DNA of 22,984 bases from a virus: positions 1 to 22,984 of IMG/VR virus record IMGVR_UViG_3300024999_000416; one strand, 5' to 3'. Under the pieces are notes generated by a model. The model made no database searches and was not told the origin of the DNA. It saw only the letters and a list, made by a program, of their open reading frames with translations. Shown here piece after piece: positions 1 to 5,857 of the stretch (the stretch's first letter is position 1; every line of letters starts with the position of its first letter). Both the position numbers and the translations under genes were made by a program.

Positions 1-117
1 TGCATTCGTTCCGCCTTTGTCAAGGTCCTGATAGCCGTTGCTGTCGGCGTCCAGCTCAACCGCCAATGCTTGCCAGGGGATTAAAACCAGTGCTGCTATC
101 AAAAAAAGTCTTTTCAT
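1..117 (-). CDS. Partial secreted or membrane-targeted protein, 5' end only
   Basis: The reading frame starts at an ATG (115-117) and stays open to the window edge, giving 39 residues with no stop. The first 19 residues form a classic signal peptide: MKR, a hydrophobic stretch (LFLIAALVLIP), then a QALA-type cleavage site followed by VELDAD. The mature start has Asp/Asn-rich calcium-loop-like character (LDADSNGYQDLD), but too little is visible to name a family. A GGAG ribosome site lies just upstream, in the 9-bp gap after the stop of the beta-helix gene, so the two are probably co-transcribed. A signal peptide is unusual for a phage late protein and suggests export to the host envelope or an externally acting product. 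Function unknown. Confidence 0.6.
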   Translation of the reverse strand, partial: MKRLFLIAALVLIPWQALAVELDADSNGYQDLDKGGTNA

Positions 118-126
118 TTCATCTCC

Positions 127-1665
127 TTACCATGTAACGGCTTCACCGCCGAAAGTTACTAATTCGCCACCGAAAGTTACCAGCTCAACATGCACCCTGC
201 CCCCACCCAACGAATAACTATCCGGCGCCCCCAGAAACCACAAAGGCGGAGGCATCGACACACCTTTGCACAACTCATACGCGCCGATGGGCTCGCCAGA
301 CCCGCAATAGATATTGTCATGGGTGGTGCCGGCATCAAAGACTGATTTGAGCCTGGGACGGCCTTGAGCGTCGAGGAGAGGATCTGTGGTCAGCGTCGAT
401 GCTCCGCAGGCCCTTTCTGTACCGTCAGAGTCAGCGCAGTCCGTCGTTGCTCCATAGATAACATTATAGTTGTCGGTGCTATTTGTGCTGCGGATTCCTG
501 TTGCGAAGCCGGATATGATATTATTTGCCTGAACTCCACCAGTAACCGACACGGGTTCATGGATTCCATAGCCGGTCGAAGCGGCGCTTCCAGCATAAAC
601 AAAGGTGTTATTGTGCTGGTTCACGTCATTTGCAAATACATATGAGCCCCGGTCGGCTGCTTGAGTAGCAACAACATAGTTGTCATAAAATTCACTGCCG
701 GTAGACGAAGCTGAGAAAAATACCGGGCCAACTGTCCCACTTCCCCTAATCTTCAATCGGCGGGCAACTGTCCCGGGAGATTGATTGTAAAAGCAATTCC
801 CCACTGAAGACACACCCTCATAACAATTCAGTGTCACGTCCTCTATAACTCCAGACCCAGCGGTGGAAGCGGCGTTAAATGCCTGCTTCTCATCATGCTG
901 CGGGTGGGTGATAGTGCCTCCATGCACCAACCATCCTGTGCCAGTGGTTAACTGGATCTCGTCGCCTGTAACCAATGATCCTTGCCCAGAACCGGAAAAA
1001 TTCGGCCTGATAATTTGTAGATTGTCTCCGCCACCATAAAAGCCATCGGTGGATATATTATCTATGGTGACATCTATAAGTTGTAGCCCGCCGTTACTAA
1101 CTGCACGAATCCCGTTTGCAAAGTTCGCCGCTGCCTCATCAATCAAGATATCATGAACATATACCCTCCGAATGATGTTATCATAATCAGTGCTTACTGT
1201 TCCACCTGATGAAGGACACGCAATGCCTATACGATTCGCTTGTGTTGAAACATCGTCGTAGACAATTTCAAGGTCCTGGATGGTCCAATGGTACTTGTTG
1301 CCTGAATTTATTACACGGTCCTGACTGTTTCCAAATCCGTCAAGAATTGCTTTAGATGTCGAGACAGCCCCACCGGTCGAATAACTGCCGATTACCAGTC
1401 TATCAGTGGTAGAATTTCCACCTGTCGAGATATTCACATATGCAGCAGATACAGTTTTTCCTGAGCTGAACAAGTACCAATTCGTCCCGGAGTACGTTAC
1501 CCCGGCAGTTGTATTGAAAGCACCTGCTCCGCCAGTAGTTTCGGCACACGCGAACGACAGCCCATTCCCATGGTTAGCACAATCCGGGTCTGTATAGTAG
1601 ACAGCAGCCCCAGCCGCAGAAGGAAGAAGCAGCAGGGCCGTGATGGTGAGGAGTTTCTGTCTCAT
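127..1665 (-). CDS. Beta-helix-like protein with signal peptide (possible tail spike or surface lyase)
   Basis: This is a 512-residue protein. Residues 1-20 look like a Sec signal peptide (MRQKLLTITALLLLPSAAGA), followed by AVYYTDPDCANHGNG. The body is rich in Gly, Ser, Thr and Asn with short repeating hydrophobic stretches (for example IIRRVYVHDI, LQLIDVTIDNI, GVIEDVTLNC), as in right-handed parallel beta-helix proteins such as pectate-lyase-like tail spikes. The C-terminus carries a short repeat, ELVTFGGELVTFGGEAVTW, of a kind that ends some phage structural proteins. Its start overlaps the stop of the preceding gene (ATGA at 1662-1665). The place in a late operon suggests a virion or host-surface role, while the signal peptide argues for export before lysis. 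The fold is inferred from composition; no catalytic residues were identified. Confidence 0.7.
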   Translation of the reverse strand: MRQKLLTITALLLLPSAAGAAVYYTDPDCANHGNGLSFACAETTGGAGAFNTTAGVTYSGTNWYLFSSGKTVSAAYVNISTGGNSTTDRLVIGSYSTGGAVSTSKAILDGFGNSQDRVINSGNKYHWTIQDLEIVYDDVSTQANRIGIACPSSGGTVSTDYDNIIRRVYVHDILIDEAAANFANGIRAVSNGGLQLIDVTIDNISTDGFYGGGDNLQIIRPNFSGSGQGSLVTGDEIQLTTGTGWLVHGGTITHPQHDEKQAFNAASTAGSGVIEDVTLNCYEGVSSVGNCFYNQSPGTVARRLKIRGSGTVGPVFFSASSTGSEFYDNYVVATQAADRGSYVFANDVNQHNNTFVYAGSAASTGYGIHEPVSVTGGVQANNIISGFATGIRSTNSTDNYNVIYGATTDCADSDGTERACGASTLTTDPLLDAQGRPRLKSVFDAGTTHDNIYCGSGEPIGAYELCKGVSMPPPLWFLGAPDSYSLGGGRVHVELVTFGGELVTFGGEAVTW

Positions 1666-1973
1666 TCTGATACCCTCGTCAGCGTAAATTCAAATCTGCG
1701 TCGCTCTGCTTTATACAATACCCCTTTTGCCGTTCCGTCTGGCAAAATCTCCACGATATCGACAATATCTTTGAAAAATTCATCGTTGCGCGGGTGGTTA
1801 TAATCAAGAATGTATCTGTTACCAGTAGCAGGGGCTGTGTAAAACCAAGCCCCCTCAATCCCCACGGCCCGGTTGAATCCCTCCCCGCCTTGGATGACTT
1901 TGTGATCATTCAGCGGATTGAAGATTGCCGCCCAGCCTAAGCATGTCACTAACCATTCTCCGTCCAGACTCAT
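1662..1973 (-). CDS. Unknown 103-residue late protein
   Basis: No family is recognised. The protein begins MSLDGEWLVTCLGWAAIFNP and has alternating hydrophobic and polar segments rich in aromatic residues (GAWFYTAPATGNRYILDY, FFKDIVDIVEILPDG), suggesting a small beta-rich domain. No signal peptide or obvious TM segment is seen. It overlaps the endolysin gene upstream by 4 bp (TTATGA at 1970-1973) and the beta-helix gene downstream by 4 bp, so it is translated as part of the leftward operon. Its place between endolysin and a secreted beta-helix protein suggests a lysis or virion-associated role, but nothing in the sequence proves this. Confidence 0.65.
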   Translation of the reverse strand: MSLDGEWLVTCLGWAAIFNPLNDHKVIQGGEGFNRAVGIEGAWFYTAPATGNRYILDYNHPRNDEFFKDIVDIVEILPDGTAKGVLYKAERRRFEFTLTRVSE

Positions 1974-2578
1974 AATGATTCCTGTGTTGATTTAATTAAC
2001 GAAGCATCATAACATCCTTCAGACAGCACCCCTATCAAGTCCGCCACTCGACCAACCCACCCGGAGAAGTATTCAGCATGGGTCTTACGCAAGGAGTAAT
2101 AGTAGAAGAGTCTCACATTTAGGAGACTGAGGGTGAGTAGGTCTTGAGGGCAGTACTTGAGGGCTTCAATGGTAAGAGTGCCTATCACCCCATCTATCTC
2201 TATATAGTTACGTGGAAGATATCCATTGATGGAGGCCTGGAGCCACTTACCAGCCCGCGCCTTTCCACAATTCACGGCTGAGTCAAAGTACAAGAGGTCA
2301 ATAGGGCAGGAGAGGTTAGGTGAGAAGTAATCCCTGAAGTAGATTTCAGTGGCATCTTCCAGTGTGAGACTTACTATATCAAGCTCAGGATAAGCCTTCT
2401 GACTAATCCCCCACTTAGTCACCCCACCTGAGTCCCTATTCACCCTCCCCATGCCCTCATGGGCCAGCACAAACTGGAGACATTGGGTGAAGCGGAGGGG
2501 ATAAGAGGATGGGAAATCTGCCCCAGATAAATCACTGTGTGTGATAGGTGGAGTCATGATCCTACTATTTTTGTCCAT
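1970..2578 (-). CDS. GH108-type endolysin (N-acetylmuramidase) with PG-binding-like C-terminus
   Basis: This 202-residue protein carries the GH108 signature: FVLAHEGMG with the likely catalytic Glu at residue 41, followed by DSGGVTKWGIS at about 49-59. Further on, DSAVNCGKARAGKWLQ and IDGVIGTLTIEAL match the conserved second half and the peptidoglycan-binding-3 part of the family. It should cleave host peptidoglycan at lysis. The start is set at 2578 because a perfect AGGAGG lies 7 bases upstream; an earlier in-frame ATG at 2602 has no such site. The gene overlaps the preceding TM-protein gene by 25 bp. No signal peptide is present, so release probably needs a holin. Oddly, its last residues (LIKSTQ) are encoded by dyad repeat copy 1. 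Confidence 0.85.
   Translation of the reverse strand: MDKNSRIMTPPITHSDLSGADFPSSYPLRFTQCLQFVLAHEGMGRVNRDSGGVTKWGISQKAYPELDIVSLTLEDATEIYFRDYFSPNLSCPIDLLYFDSAVNCGKARAGKWLQASINGYLPRNYIEIDGVIGTLTIEALKYCPQDLLTLSLLNVRLFYYYSLRKTHAEYFSGWVGRVADLIGVLSEGCYDASLIKSTQESL
1982..2004 (-). repeat. Dyad repeat copy 1
   Basis: This 23-bp copy (half-sites CTGTGTTGATT and AATTAACGAAG) matches the degenerate dyad found at ten other gene borders. Uniquely, it lies inside a coding sequence, encoding the C-terminal tail of the endolysin on the minus strand, 9 bp before the next gene's start. Confidence 0.75.
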
Positions 2579-2847
2579 AGGTAACCTCCTATCAACGCAC
2601 AAAGAGCAGCGACGAAGCCTAAGATGCCTCTTTTAATTAACACCCTTACTTCTCTGCCAAATCTTAAGTCACTTTGGAACTCTGCTACTGACTCTGGATC
2701 ATCTACCTTCACTCCACATATGAAGAGGATCTCTTTTACGGCTGCCCTCGCAGCCCGTTCAGGCTCTCTGCACCCTGGGTTGGGGCAGCTAGAGTGATCA
2801 TCCTCTCTGCGGAAAGGCCCAGTGTATCCTGGGTCACTCCCACTCAT
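2554..2847 (-). CDS. Small protein with one C-terminal TM segment (putative holin)
   Basis: This 97-residue protein has a polar, acidic N-terminal part with a possible metal site (CPNPGC near residue 20), a predicted helix (PERAARAAVKEILF) and a single C-terminal membrane segment (GILGFVAALCALIGGYLW, about residues 74-91) ending TKIVGS. It starts on the ATGA overlap with the small-terminase-like gene and runs 25 bp into the endolysin gene. Lying directly before a signal-less endolysin, it is a reasonable holin candidate, but a topology with only one TM and a cytosolic N-terminus could also fit a spanin-like or immunity protein. The lysis role is inferred from position. Confidence 0.65.
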   Translation of the reverse strand: MSGSDPGYTGPFRREDDHSSCPNPGCREPERAARAAVKEILFICGVKVDDPESVAEFQSDLRFGREVRVLIKRGILGFVAALCALIGGYLWTKIVGS

Positions 2848-3389
2848 GCAGATTGCCCCGATGTAGAGGCGAGTTCCTTAGCGCGATTCTTGATACGCTC
2901 AATATCTTCCATCGTGAGATGTCCGTGGAGATTACGGGTTTCAACTCGTTGGGTTGGGCGCCCCATTTCTCTATCAAGAATCCCATTAGCTTCTTTCAGA
3001 ATCCCCGTTGCAGAAACTTCCTTCCCATTTACCATCCCGGTCTCGAGAGCTTCCTTCACCTTTTGCAAGGCAATGGGGGCAAGAGTGGCAATTTCCCTGG
3101 AGAGGTCAATCGCTCCAACGTCCCTCGCCGCTTTCATAATGGTGAGTTTTTCCTGGACAACTGGAGAGTTCCTCACATTGCTTACTTGCTCTTTTGTGAT
3201 CCCTAGTGAGGCTGCAACCTCTACGTTAGAATGCCCTAGGAGAATCATCCTAGCAATCTCATGGTGGCTCTCCCACATAGTGGCTACTTGCCACCCAGCT
3301 CTGGGGCCATTCTTCCTGCGCATATCCTTGCGGTTGGGATCCGTGTAGTCACTCTCACTCCCATCCTGTCTAATATATTCCATCGCCAT
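2844..3389 (-). CDS. Terminase small subunit-like DNA-binding protein
   Basis: This 181-residue protein has a helix-turn-helix at about residues 42-75 (HHEIARMILLGHSNVEVAA, SLGITKEQVSNVRNSPVVQ), the layout used by many small terminase subunits to bind pac or cos DNA. A helical middle part (about 80-140) could form the oligomerisation region, and the tail is charged. It is the first gene of the leftward operon, with AAGGAG 9 bases before the ATG, which is preferred over a second ATG two codons later. A strong promoter lies 27-55 bp upstream. A large terminase is not in the window, so the alternative of a general HTH regulator stays open. Confidence 0.65.
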   Translation of the reverse strand: MAMEYIRQDGSESDYTDPNRKDMRRKNGPRAGWQVATMWESHHEIARMILLGHSNVEVAASLGITKEQVSNVRNSPVVQEKLTIMKAARDVGAIDLSREIATLAPIALQKVKEALETGMVNGKEVSATGILKEANGILDREMGRPTQRVETRNLHGHLTMEDIERIKNRAKELASTSGQSA

Positions 3390-3415
3390 ATCAAAAGTCT
3401 CCTTAGATTATCCCA

Positions 3416-3444
3416 ATTATACCATACTATTGGGAAGGGGTCAA
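3416..3444 (-). promoter_or_regulatory. Leftward sigma70 promoter with extended -10
   Basis: On the minus strand, TTGACC (3439-3444) is separated by exactly 17 bp from TATAAT (3416-3421), with TGG immediately before the -10 (extended -10). Transcription would begin near 3409, about 20 bp before the small-terminase-like start, and drive the leftward operon. Confidence 0.85.
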
Positions 3445-3683
3445 GGTGGTAATTTCCATTTAGAGAAGTTCTAGTTACCCATTTCTAAGCATTCACGCAG
3501 TGAATGGGCTGGCTGCATTGATTTAATCAACATAGCCATCCTCTCCATATCTCTACCCATGGAGCGGGATTTGTGGGAAATGCCACATCCTTTCAACTTA
3601 TGCCATAATGTATATACAGGGGTCTATGGGTGGCCGTCGATGAGATACCCCCTTAGGGGAGGCCCTACCCATTCAACATAAAT
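3445..3683. other. Divergent intergenic control region with inverted repeats
   Basis: No gene is seen between the divergent promoters. The stretch holds several inverted repeats. ATTCAC-GCA-GTGAAT lies at 3491-3505, directly beside dyad copy 3. TGTGG/CCACA lies at 3572-3587. A larger foldback spans 3628-3670, in which GGGT-GGCC pairs with GGCC-CT-ACCC around an inner CCCC-TTA-GGGG hairpin. The foldback ends 13 bp before the rightward -35 box, where a regulator or RNA polymerase could be affected by it. No ORF with a ribosome site was found. Confidence 0.6.
3513..3535 (+). repeat. Dyad repeat copy 3-type, divergent region (second copy in window)
   Basis: The half-sites are CTGCATTGATT and AATCAACATAG. 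This is one of the most symmetric copies and sits between the divergent promoters, about 70 bp behind the leftward -35 box and 150 bp before the rightward one, an operator-like position. Confidence 0.8.
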
Positions 3684-3712
3684 TTGACATCTATCCCCGA
3701 ATATGTTATAAT
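3684..3712 (+). promoter_or_regulatory. Rightward promoter P1, perfect sigma70 consensus
   Basis: TTGACA (3684-3689), 17 bp, then TATAAT (3707-3712), with TGT before the -10 (extended -10). Transcription should start near 3719. This is as strong as a host promoter can look and is probably an early promoter recognised by unmodified host RNA polymerase. Confidence 0.92.
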
Positions 3713-3978
3713 GTATTCAACATTGGGGCATTATGTGTGATGCCCACCGTTGTGGGGTTGGATGTACGGCCTCATGTAATGCGGGTGTGAGTGGTCTTTG
3801 ACATAACAACTGGGTGCGGGAATGGGCCAGTTGCCCACACTGGAAGGATATGAGACAGGGGAGAGCCCTGGAGCATGTGAACTGGGTAGGTGTGGACGGG
3901 GAAGGGATAAGGTATGAATCACCTTAATCAACCTTCACGGGTTCCATAATCGGGCAAGATGCCCAAGGAGAGTGAGTT
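3713..3978 (+). promoter_or_regulatory. Long structured leader downstream of P1
   Basis: About 260 bases separate the start of transcription from the first clear gene. Close to the 5' end, hairpin GGGCAT/ATGCCC (3726-3731 with 3740-3745) and hairpin CCCAC/GTGGG (3743-3747 with 3752-3756) share the bases 3743-3745, so only one can form fully at a time. Further on are AACTGG/CCAGTT (about 3808-3832) and GGGC/GCCC just before the ribosome site of the 3979 gene. A 25-codon ORF lies at 3850-3927. The leader could be an attenuator or a stability element; this is inferred from base pairing alone. Confidence 0.5.
3850..3927 (+). CDS. Possible 25-residue leader peptide
   Basis: ATG at 3850 follows GGAAGG by a short gap (the spacing is tighter than ideal). 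The frame gives MRQGRALEHVNWVGVDGEGI plus five more residues and stops at TAA 3925-3927. The VGVDGEG string resembles the first nuclease motif of some DnaQ/polymerase-like phage proteins, so this could be a relic of a lost gene or a real leader peptide. Nothing else supports it. Confidence 0.3.
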   Translation: MRQGRALEHVNWVGVDGEGIRYESP

Positions 3979-4425
3979 ATGGAAAAGATGACACAGAAGG
4001 TTGAGTTTAAAGTAAGTATGTGTGAGGATGATAGGAAGGCAGGGAAGACCAAGAAGGTGGAGTTTGAGGTGGATTTCACTGGAGTGAGTCAGGACACACT
4101 GAGGACATTGGCCATTTCGTGCCAGGTTATTAGGTGGCAGGCCCAGATCAAAAGCCACTGGACAGAGTTCCTGGAGGGGAAATTGCCCAAGGTTGTACAG
4201 TTTGGGGCACCCTTATTCTCCGGCATGAAGGGCGCACCTGCTCCCATGACCACGGAGAGGGCTACTGAGTTTTTGAAAGGGCAGAGTAGGCTGGAACAGG
4301 TCCGGGTCATCATCAGTATGATGGAGTCTAGCAAGATGGACGTCCCGCAGGGGTTGTACGATGAGGAGGAACTCCTCACGATGGAACAGGCAGAGGCCAA
4401 GATTGCGGAAGGGATGCAGGAGTAG
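3979..4425 (+). CDS. Unknown early protein, 148 residues
   Basis: No family is recognised with certainty. The N-terminus repeats a beta-strand pattern (VEFKVSM, then KKVEFEVDF), followed by helices (SQDTLRTLAISCQVIRWQAQIKSHW) and an acidic C-terminus (YDEEELLTMEQAEAKIAEG). AAGGAG stands 9 bases before the ATG. It is the first substantial gene after promoter P1 and so probably one of the first proteins made in infection. The order of a short beta part, then a helix with Trp or Asn and Arg, then a Pro/Lys-rich turn is loosely like the protein at 9258-9650, but the resemblance is weak. Confidence 0.75.
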   Translation: MEKMTQKVEFKVSMCEDDRKAGKTKKVEFEVDFTGVSQDTLRTLAISCQVIRWQAQIKSHWTEFLEGKLPKVVQFGAPLFSGMKGAPAPMTTERATEFLKGQSRLEQVRVIISMMESSKMDVPQGLYDEEELLTMEQAEAKIAEGMQE

Positions 4426-4698
4426 TTAGGATATCGGAATCCGTGTGGGTTGGTTAGGGTGATTCGTGTGGCTATGTTGATTTAATTAATGTAGGGAGCC
4501 CATATGTGGGAATGGTGTGTCCATATGCACCATATCCACCAATCCCACCATTGTGTGACTCCTCAGACACCCCCCCCTCGTGCCCTCCCCCAATTGTGTC
4601 CAATGGTGTGTGTCCCATGTCACCTATGTGTAAATATCTCCTCTAATACATATATTAGATATATATATAGATAATAATTATCTAACGAAGAGGTGAAT
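4426..4698. other. Intergenic region with AT-rich dyads and hairpins (candidate origin or control region)
   Basis: No gene is seen. Dyad copy 4472-4494 is followed by hairpin ATGGTG/CACCAT (about 4512-4533), a C-run (4571-4578), then a sharp AT-rich block at about 4632-4684. That block contains two perfect inverted repeats: CTAATA-CATA-TATTAG (4643-4658) and TAGATAAT-A-ATTATCTA (4668-4684). The surrounding DNA is G/C-mixed, so the AT block stands out as a possible unwinding element. Confidence 0.5.
4472..4494 (-). repeat. Dyad repeat, 4472 copy
   Basis: The half-sites CTATGTTGATT and AATTAATGTAG make this the exact reverse complement of the 8221 copy. Every mismatch of the dyad is a G-T pair when read as plus-strand RNA, so as RNA it could fold completely. 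Confidence 0.85.
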
Positions 4699-4875
4699 AT
4701 GATAGGGATGAGGATAGGCTACAGGGGAGACATATTGGGGGGGATGGGGATGGAATGGGAAGGGTGCGGGAAGGGGGTACCTGAGGAGCCGGACAAATGG
4801 GACATTGGGGACCATTGGGACAATGGGAACATTGGATACAAAGTGGGACTAACGTCCCAAACTCACCCATTGTGA
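4699..4875 (+). CDS. Possible small Gly/Met-rich protein
   Basis: A 58-codon frame starts at ATG 4699 behind GAGGTG with 3-8 bp spacing. The product (MIGMRIGYRGDILGGMGMEW...) is low complexity and is largely produced by a G-run tract, so it may be an accident of the DNA repeat rather than a gene. An alternative GTG start lies at 4693. The gene-like points are the ribosome site and the position in an otherwise co-directional array. Confidence 0.3.
   Translation: MIGMRIGYRGDILGGMGMEWEGCGKGVPEEPDKWDIGDHWDNGNIGYKVGLTSQTHPL
4737..4777 (+). other. G-quadruplex-like tract
   Basis: Six runs of three or more G (7, 4, 3, 3, 3 and 5 bases) are separated by 2-7 bases between 4737 and 4777 on the plus strand, satisfying the usual G3+N1-7 pattern with runs to spare. 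It lies about 50 bp downstream of the AT-rich dyad block. Confidence 0.7.
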
Positions 4876-4879
4876 GGAT

Positions 4880-4895
4880 CACGACTCAAGTCGTG
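4880..4895 (+). other. Hairpin with TCAA loop (CTCAA family, member 1)
   Basis: CACGAC pairs perfectly with GTCGTG around TCAA. The apical bases read CTCAAG, the same core as in five other small hairpins of the window. Confidence 0.55.
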
Positions 4896-4944
4896 CGTAG
4901 ACCTATGGGATTACATCTCAAGGTGGTAAGGAGGAGGCAAGACT

Positions 4945-5070
4945 ATGAAAGTTCACACTAGGATTACAAAGTTGGAGTGTCTACGTGCCTTGATGCTAAG
5001 CCCAATGTACCTCAGGGTGTATAGTGTGAGGGAACGTCTGGAGTTGCTCAAGGAATGCTATGCACTATGA
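4945..5070 (+). CDS. Small unknown protein, 41 residues
   Basis: ATG 4945 is preceded by GGAGG with 7-base spacing, and the frame ends at TGA 5068-5070. The product is basic and helical: MKVHTRITKLECLRALMLSP, then MYLRVYSVRERLELLKECYAL. The leucine and arginine spacing suggests two short amphipathic helices. No function can be assigned. It stands alone, 74 bp before hairpins and dyads begin again. Confidence 0.6.
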   Translation: MKVHTRITKLECLRALMLSPMYLRVYSVRERLELLKECYAL

Positions 5071-5085
5071 AATTACACCTCACCA

Positions 5086-5102
5086 CATCACATCAAGTGA
5101 TG
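5086..5102 (+). other. Hairpin with ATCAA loop (CTCAA family, member 2)
   Basis: CATCAC (5086-5091) pairs with GTGATG (5097-5102) around ATCAA. It lies in the 78-bp gap before the 5149 gene. Confidence 0.55.
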
Positions 5103-5148
5103 CCAACTGGGGTATTCTAGCAAATGCTCCCAACAAGAAGAGGATAGT

Positions 5149-5331
5149 ATGAACAGGAGGAAATTGGATCAGTTGGTGGCCCAAATCGATACCTTTATCA
5201 GACAGGTGGCCCGTATCGAGCCAGATGGAGATGAGATTGACCAAGTACTCATCACCATAGGTGAAGATGTAGATAGGTGGCTCGAAGACTTAGAGGTGAT
5301 AGAGATGGCAGATAAGTGGGAAGAGGCCTAA
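5149..5331 (+). CDS. Small acidic helical protein, 60 residues
   Basis: The protein MNRRKLDQLVAQIDTFIRQV... is strongly acidic after residue 20 (EPDGDEIDQVLITIGEDVDRW, LEDLEVIEMADKWEEA) and predicted helical throughout. An AGAGGA ribosome site precedes the ATG. No family is recognised. Small acidic phage early proteins often bind and inhibit host enzymes or mimic DNA, but there is no direct evidence for that here. It is bracketed by CTCAA-loop hairpins on both sides. Confidence 0.65.
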   Translation: MNRRKLDQLVAQIDTFIRQVARIEPDGDEIDQVLITIGEDVDRWLEDLEVIEMADKWEEA

Positions 5332-5346
5332 TCTCTTGGGTAGCCT

Positions 5347-5363
5347 AATCACCTCAAGTGATT
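5347..5363 (+). other. Hairpin with CTCAA loop (member 3)
   Basis: AATCAC (5347-5352) pairs with GTGATT (5358-5363) around the pentaloop CTCAA. It starts 16 bp after the stop of the 5149 gene. Confidence 0.6.
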
Positions 5364-5389
5364 TACCTGCTCCCATTCTCACCTGAACC

Positions 5390-5404
5390 ATCACCTCAAG
5401 TGAT
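5390..5404 (+). other. Hairpin with CTCAA loop (member 4)
   Basis: ATCAC pairs with GTGAT around CTCAA, 26 bp downstream of member 3, with the same stem and loop in different flanking sequence. Confidence 0.6.
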
Positions 5405-5430
5405 TCCAAGTATGGTATTCCAGACAAAGT

Positions 5431-5465
5431 GGAATGCTGTATTAATTAAATCAATGTAGCATTCC
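5431..5465. repeat. Dyad repeat (5437-5459) inside a longer inverted repeat
   Basis: The 23-bp dyad (CTGTATTAATT, AATCAATGTAG) lies at 5437-5459. Here the symmetry continues outwards: GGAATG at 5431-5436 is matched by CATTCC at 5460-5465. It precedes promoter P2 by about 45 bp. Confidence 0.8.
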
Positions 5466-5485
5466 CACCTCACCTATCACCCCAT

Positions 5486-5498
5486 CCCACGCAGTGGG
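5486..5498. repeat. CACGCAGTG-core inverted repeat
   Basis: CCCAC-GCA-GTGGG. It shares the nine-base core CACGCAGTG with the 3491-3505 inverted repeat. Both lie close to a 23-bp dyad and upstream of a rightward promoter. Confidence 0.5.
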
Positions 5499-5508
5499 TG
5501 GGTAGGTA

Positions 5509-5537
5509 TTGACACCATACATGGAGTGTGTTATAAT
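5509..5537 (+). promoter_or_regulatory. Rightward promoter P2, perfect sigma70 consensus
   Basis: TTGACA (5509-5514), 17 bp, TATAAT (5532-5537), with TGT before the -10. Transcription should start near 5544. The -10 region matches that of P1 almost base for base. Confidence 0.92.
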
Positions 5538-5555
5538 TGTGACATAATGAACCAA

Positions 5556-5572
5556 TGTGGCATTGGGCCACA
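5556..5572 (+). other. 5' leader hairpin after P2
   Basis: TGTGGC pairs with GCCACA around ATTGG about 12 bases into the P2 transcript. It may protect the 5' end of the message, as the similar hairpins after P1 and P3 could. Confidence 0.55.
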
Positions 5573-5594
5573 CATCTAACAAGGAGGCATCTAT

Positions 5595-5786
5595 ATGAAA
5601 CATCGTGAAACTTGTCCCTACTGCGTAGGCACAGGGGTTGGCTCAGGGCCTGCTAACTCCTGTATGGCATGTGACGGGAAGGGTTACTACACCTGGGACT
5701 CTGTCCCAAACTGGCCAGCTATCGTAGTGTGGATTATCATCCCGGCCATTTTCCTCCTGACGGGGTATGTAGAATTCATGCCCTAA
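5595..5786 (+). CDS. Membrane-anchored CxxC zinc-ribbon-like miniprotein
   Basis: This 63-residue protein has two CxxC pairs in DnaJ-like style (CPYCVGTGVGSG at about 7-18 and CMACDGKG at 23-30), expected to bind one zinc ion. A C-terminal membrane segment follows (AIVVWIIIPAIFLLTGYV, about residues 42-59). AAGGAGG lies before the ATG. It is the first gene after promoter P2, so it is probably made early and abundantly. It is not a J-protein, since no J domain is present. A zinc ribbon on a membrane anchor could target a host membrane process; the actual role is unknown. Confidence 0.8.
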   Translation: MKHRETCPYCVGTGVGSGPANSCMACDGKGYYTWDSVPNWPAIVVWIIIPAIFLLTGYVEFMP

Positions 5787-5857
5787 ACCTAGACGTAGCA
5801 CCGTTGGGTGCTAACAACTGGGTCAGTACTCACTATCTACACTTAAGGAGTTAATTT

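Noticed and set aside
2631-2645. A further dyad copy around TTTTAATTAACACC
   Set aside because: Only the central TTAATTAA and one arm match. It lies inside the TM-protein gene and encodes ordinary residues.
2794-3348. 184-codon plus-strand ORF
   Set aside because: It is antisense to the small-terminase-like gene, has no ribosome site and encodes an implausible Ser/Arg-rich product.
3912-3935. Degenerate dyad copy around CCTTAATCAACC before the 3979 gene
   Set aside because: Only nine contiguous bases match the right half; the left half does not fit.
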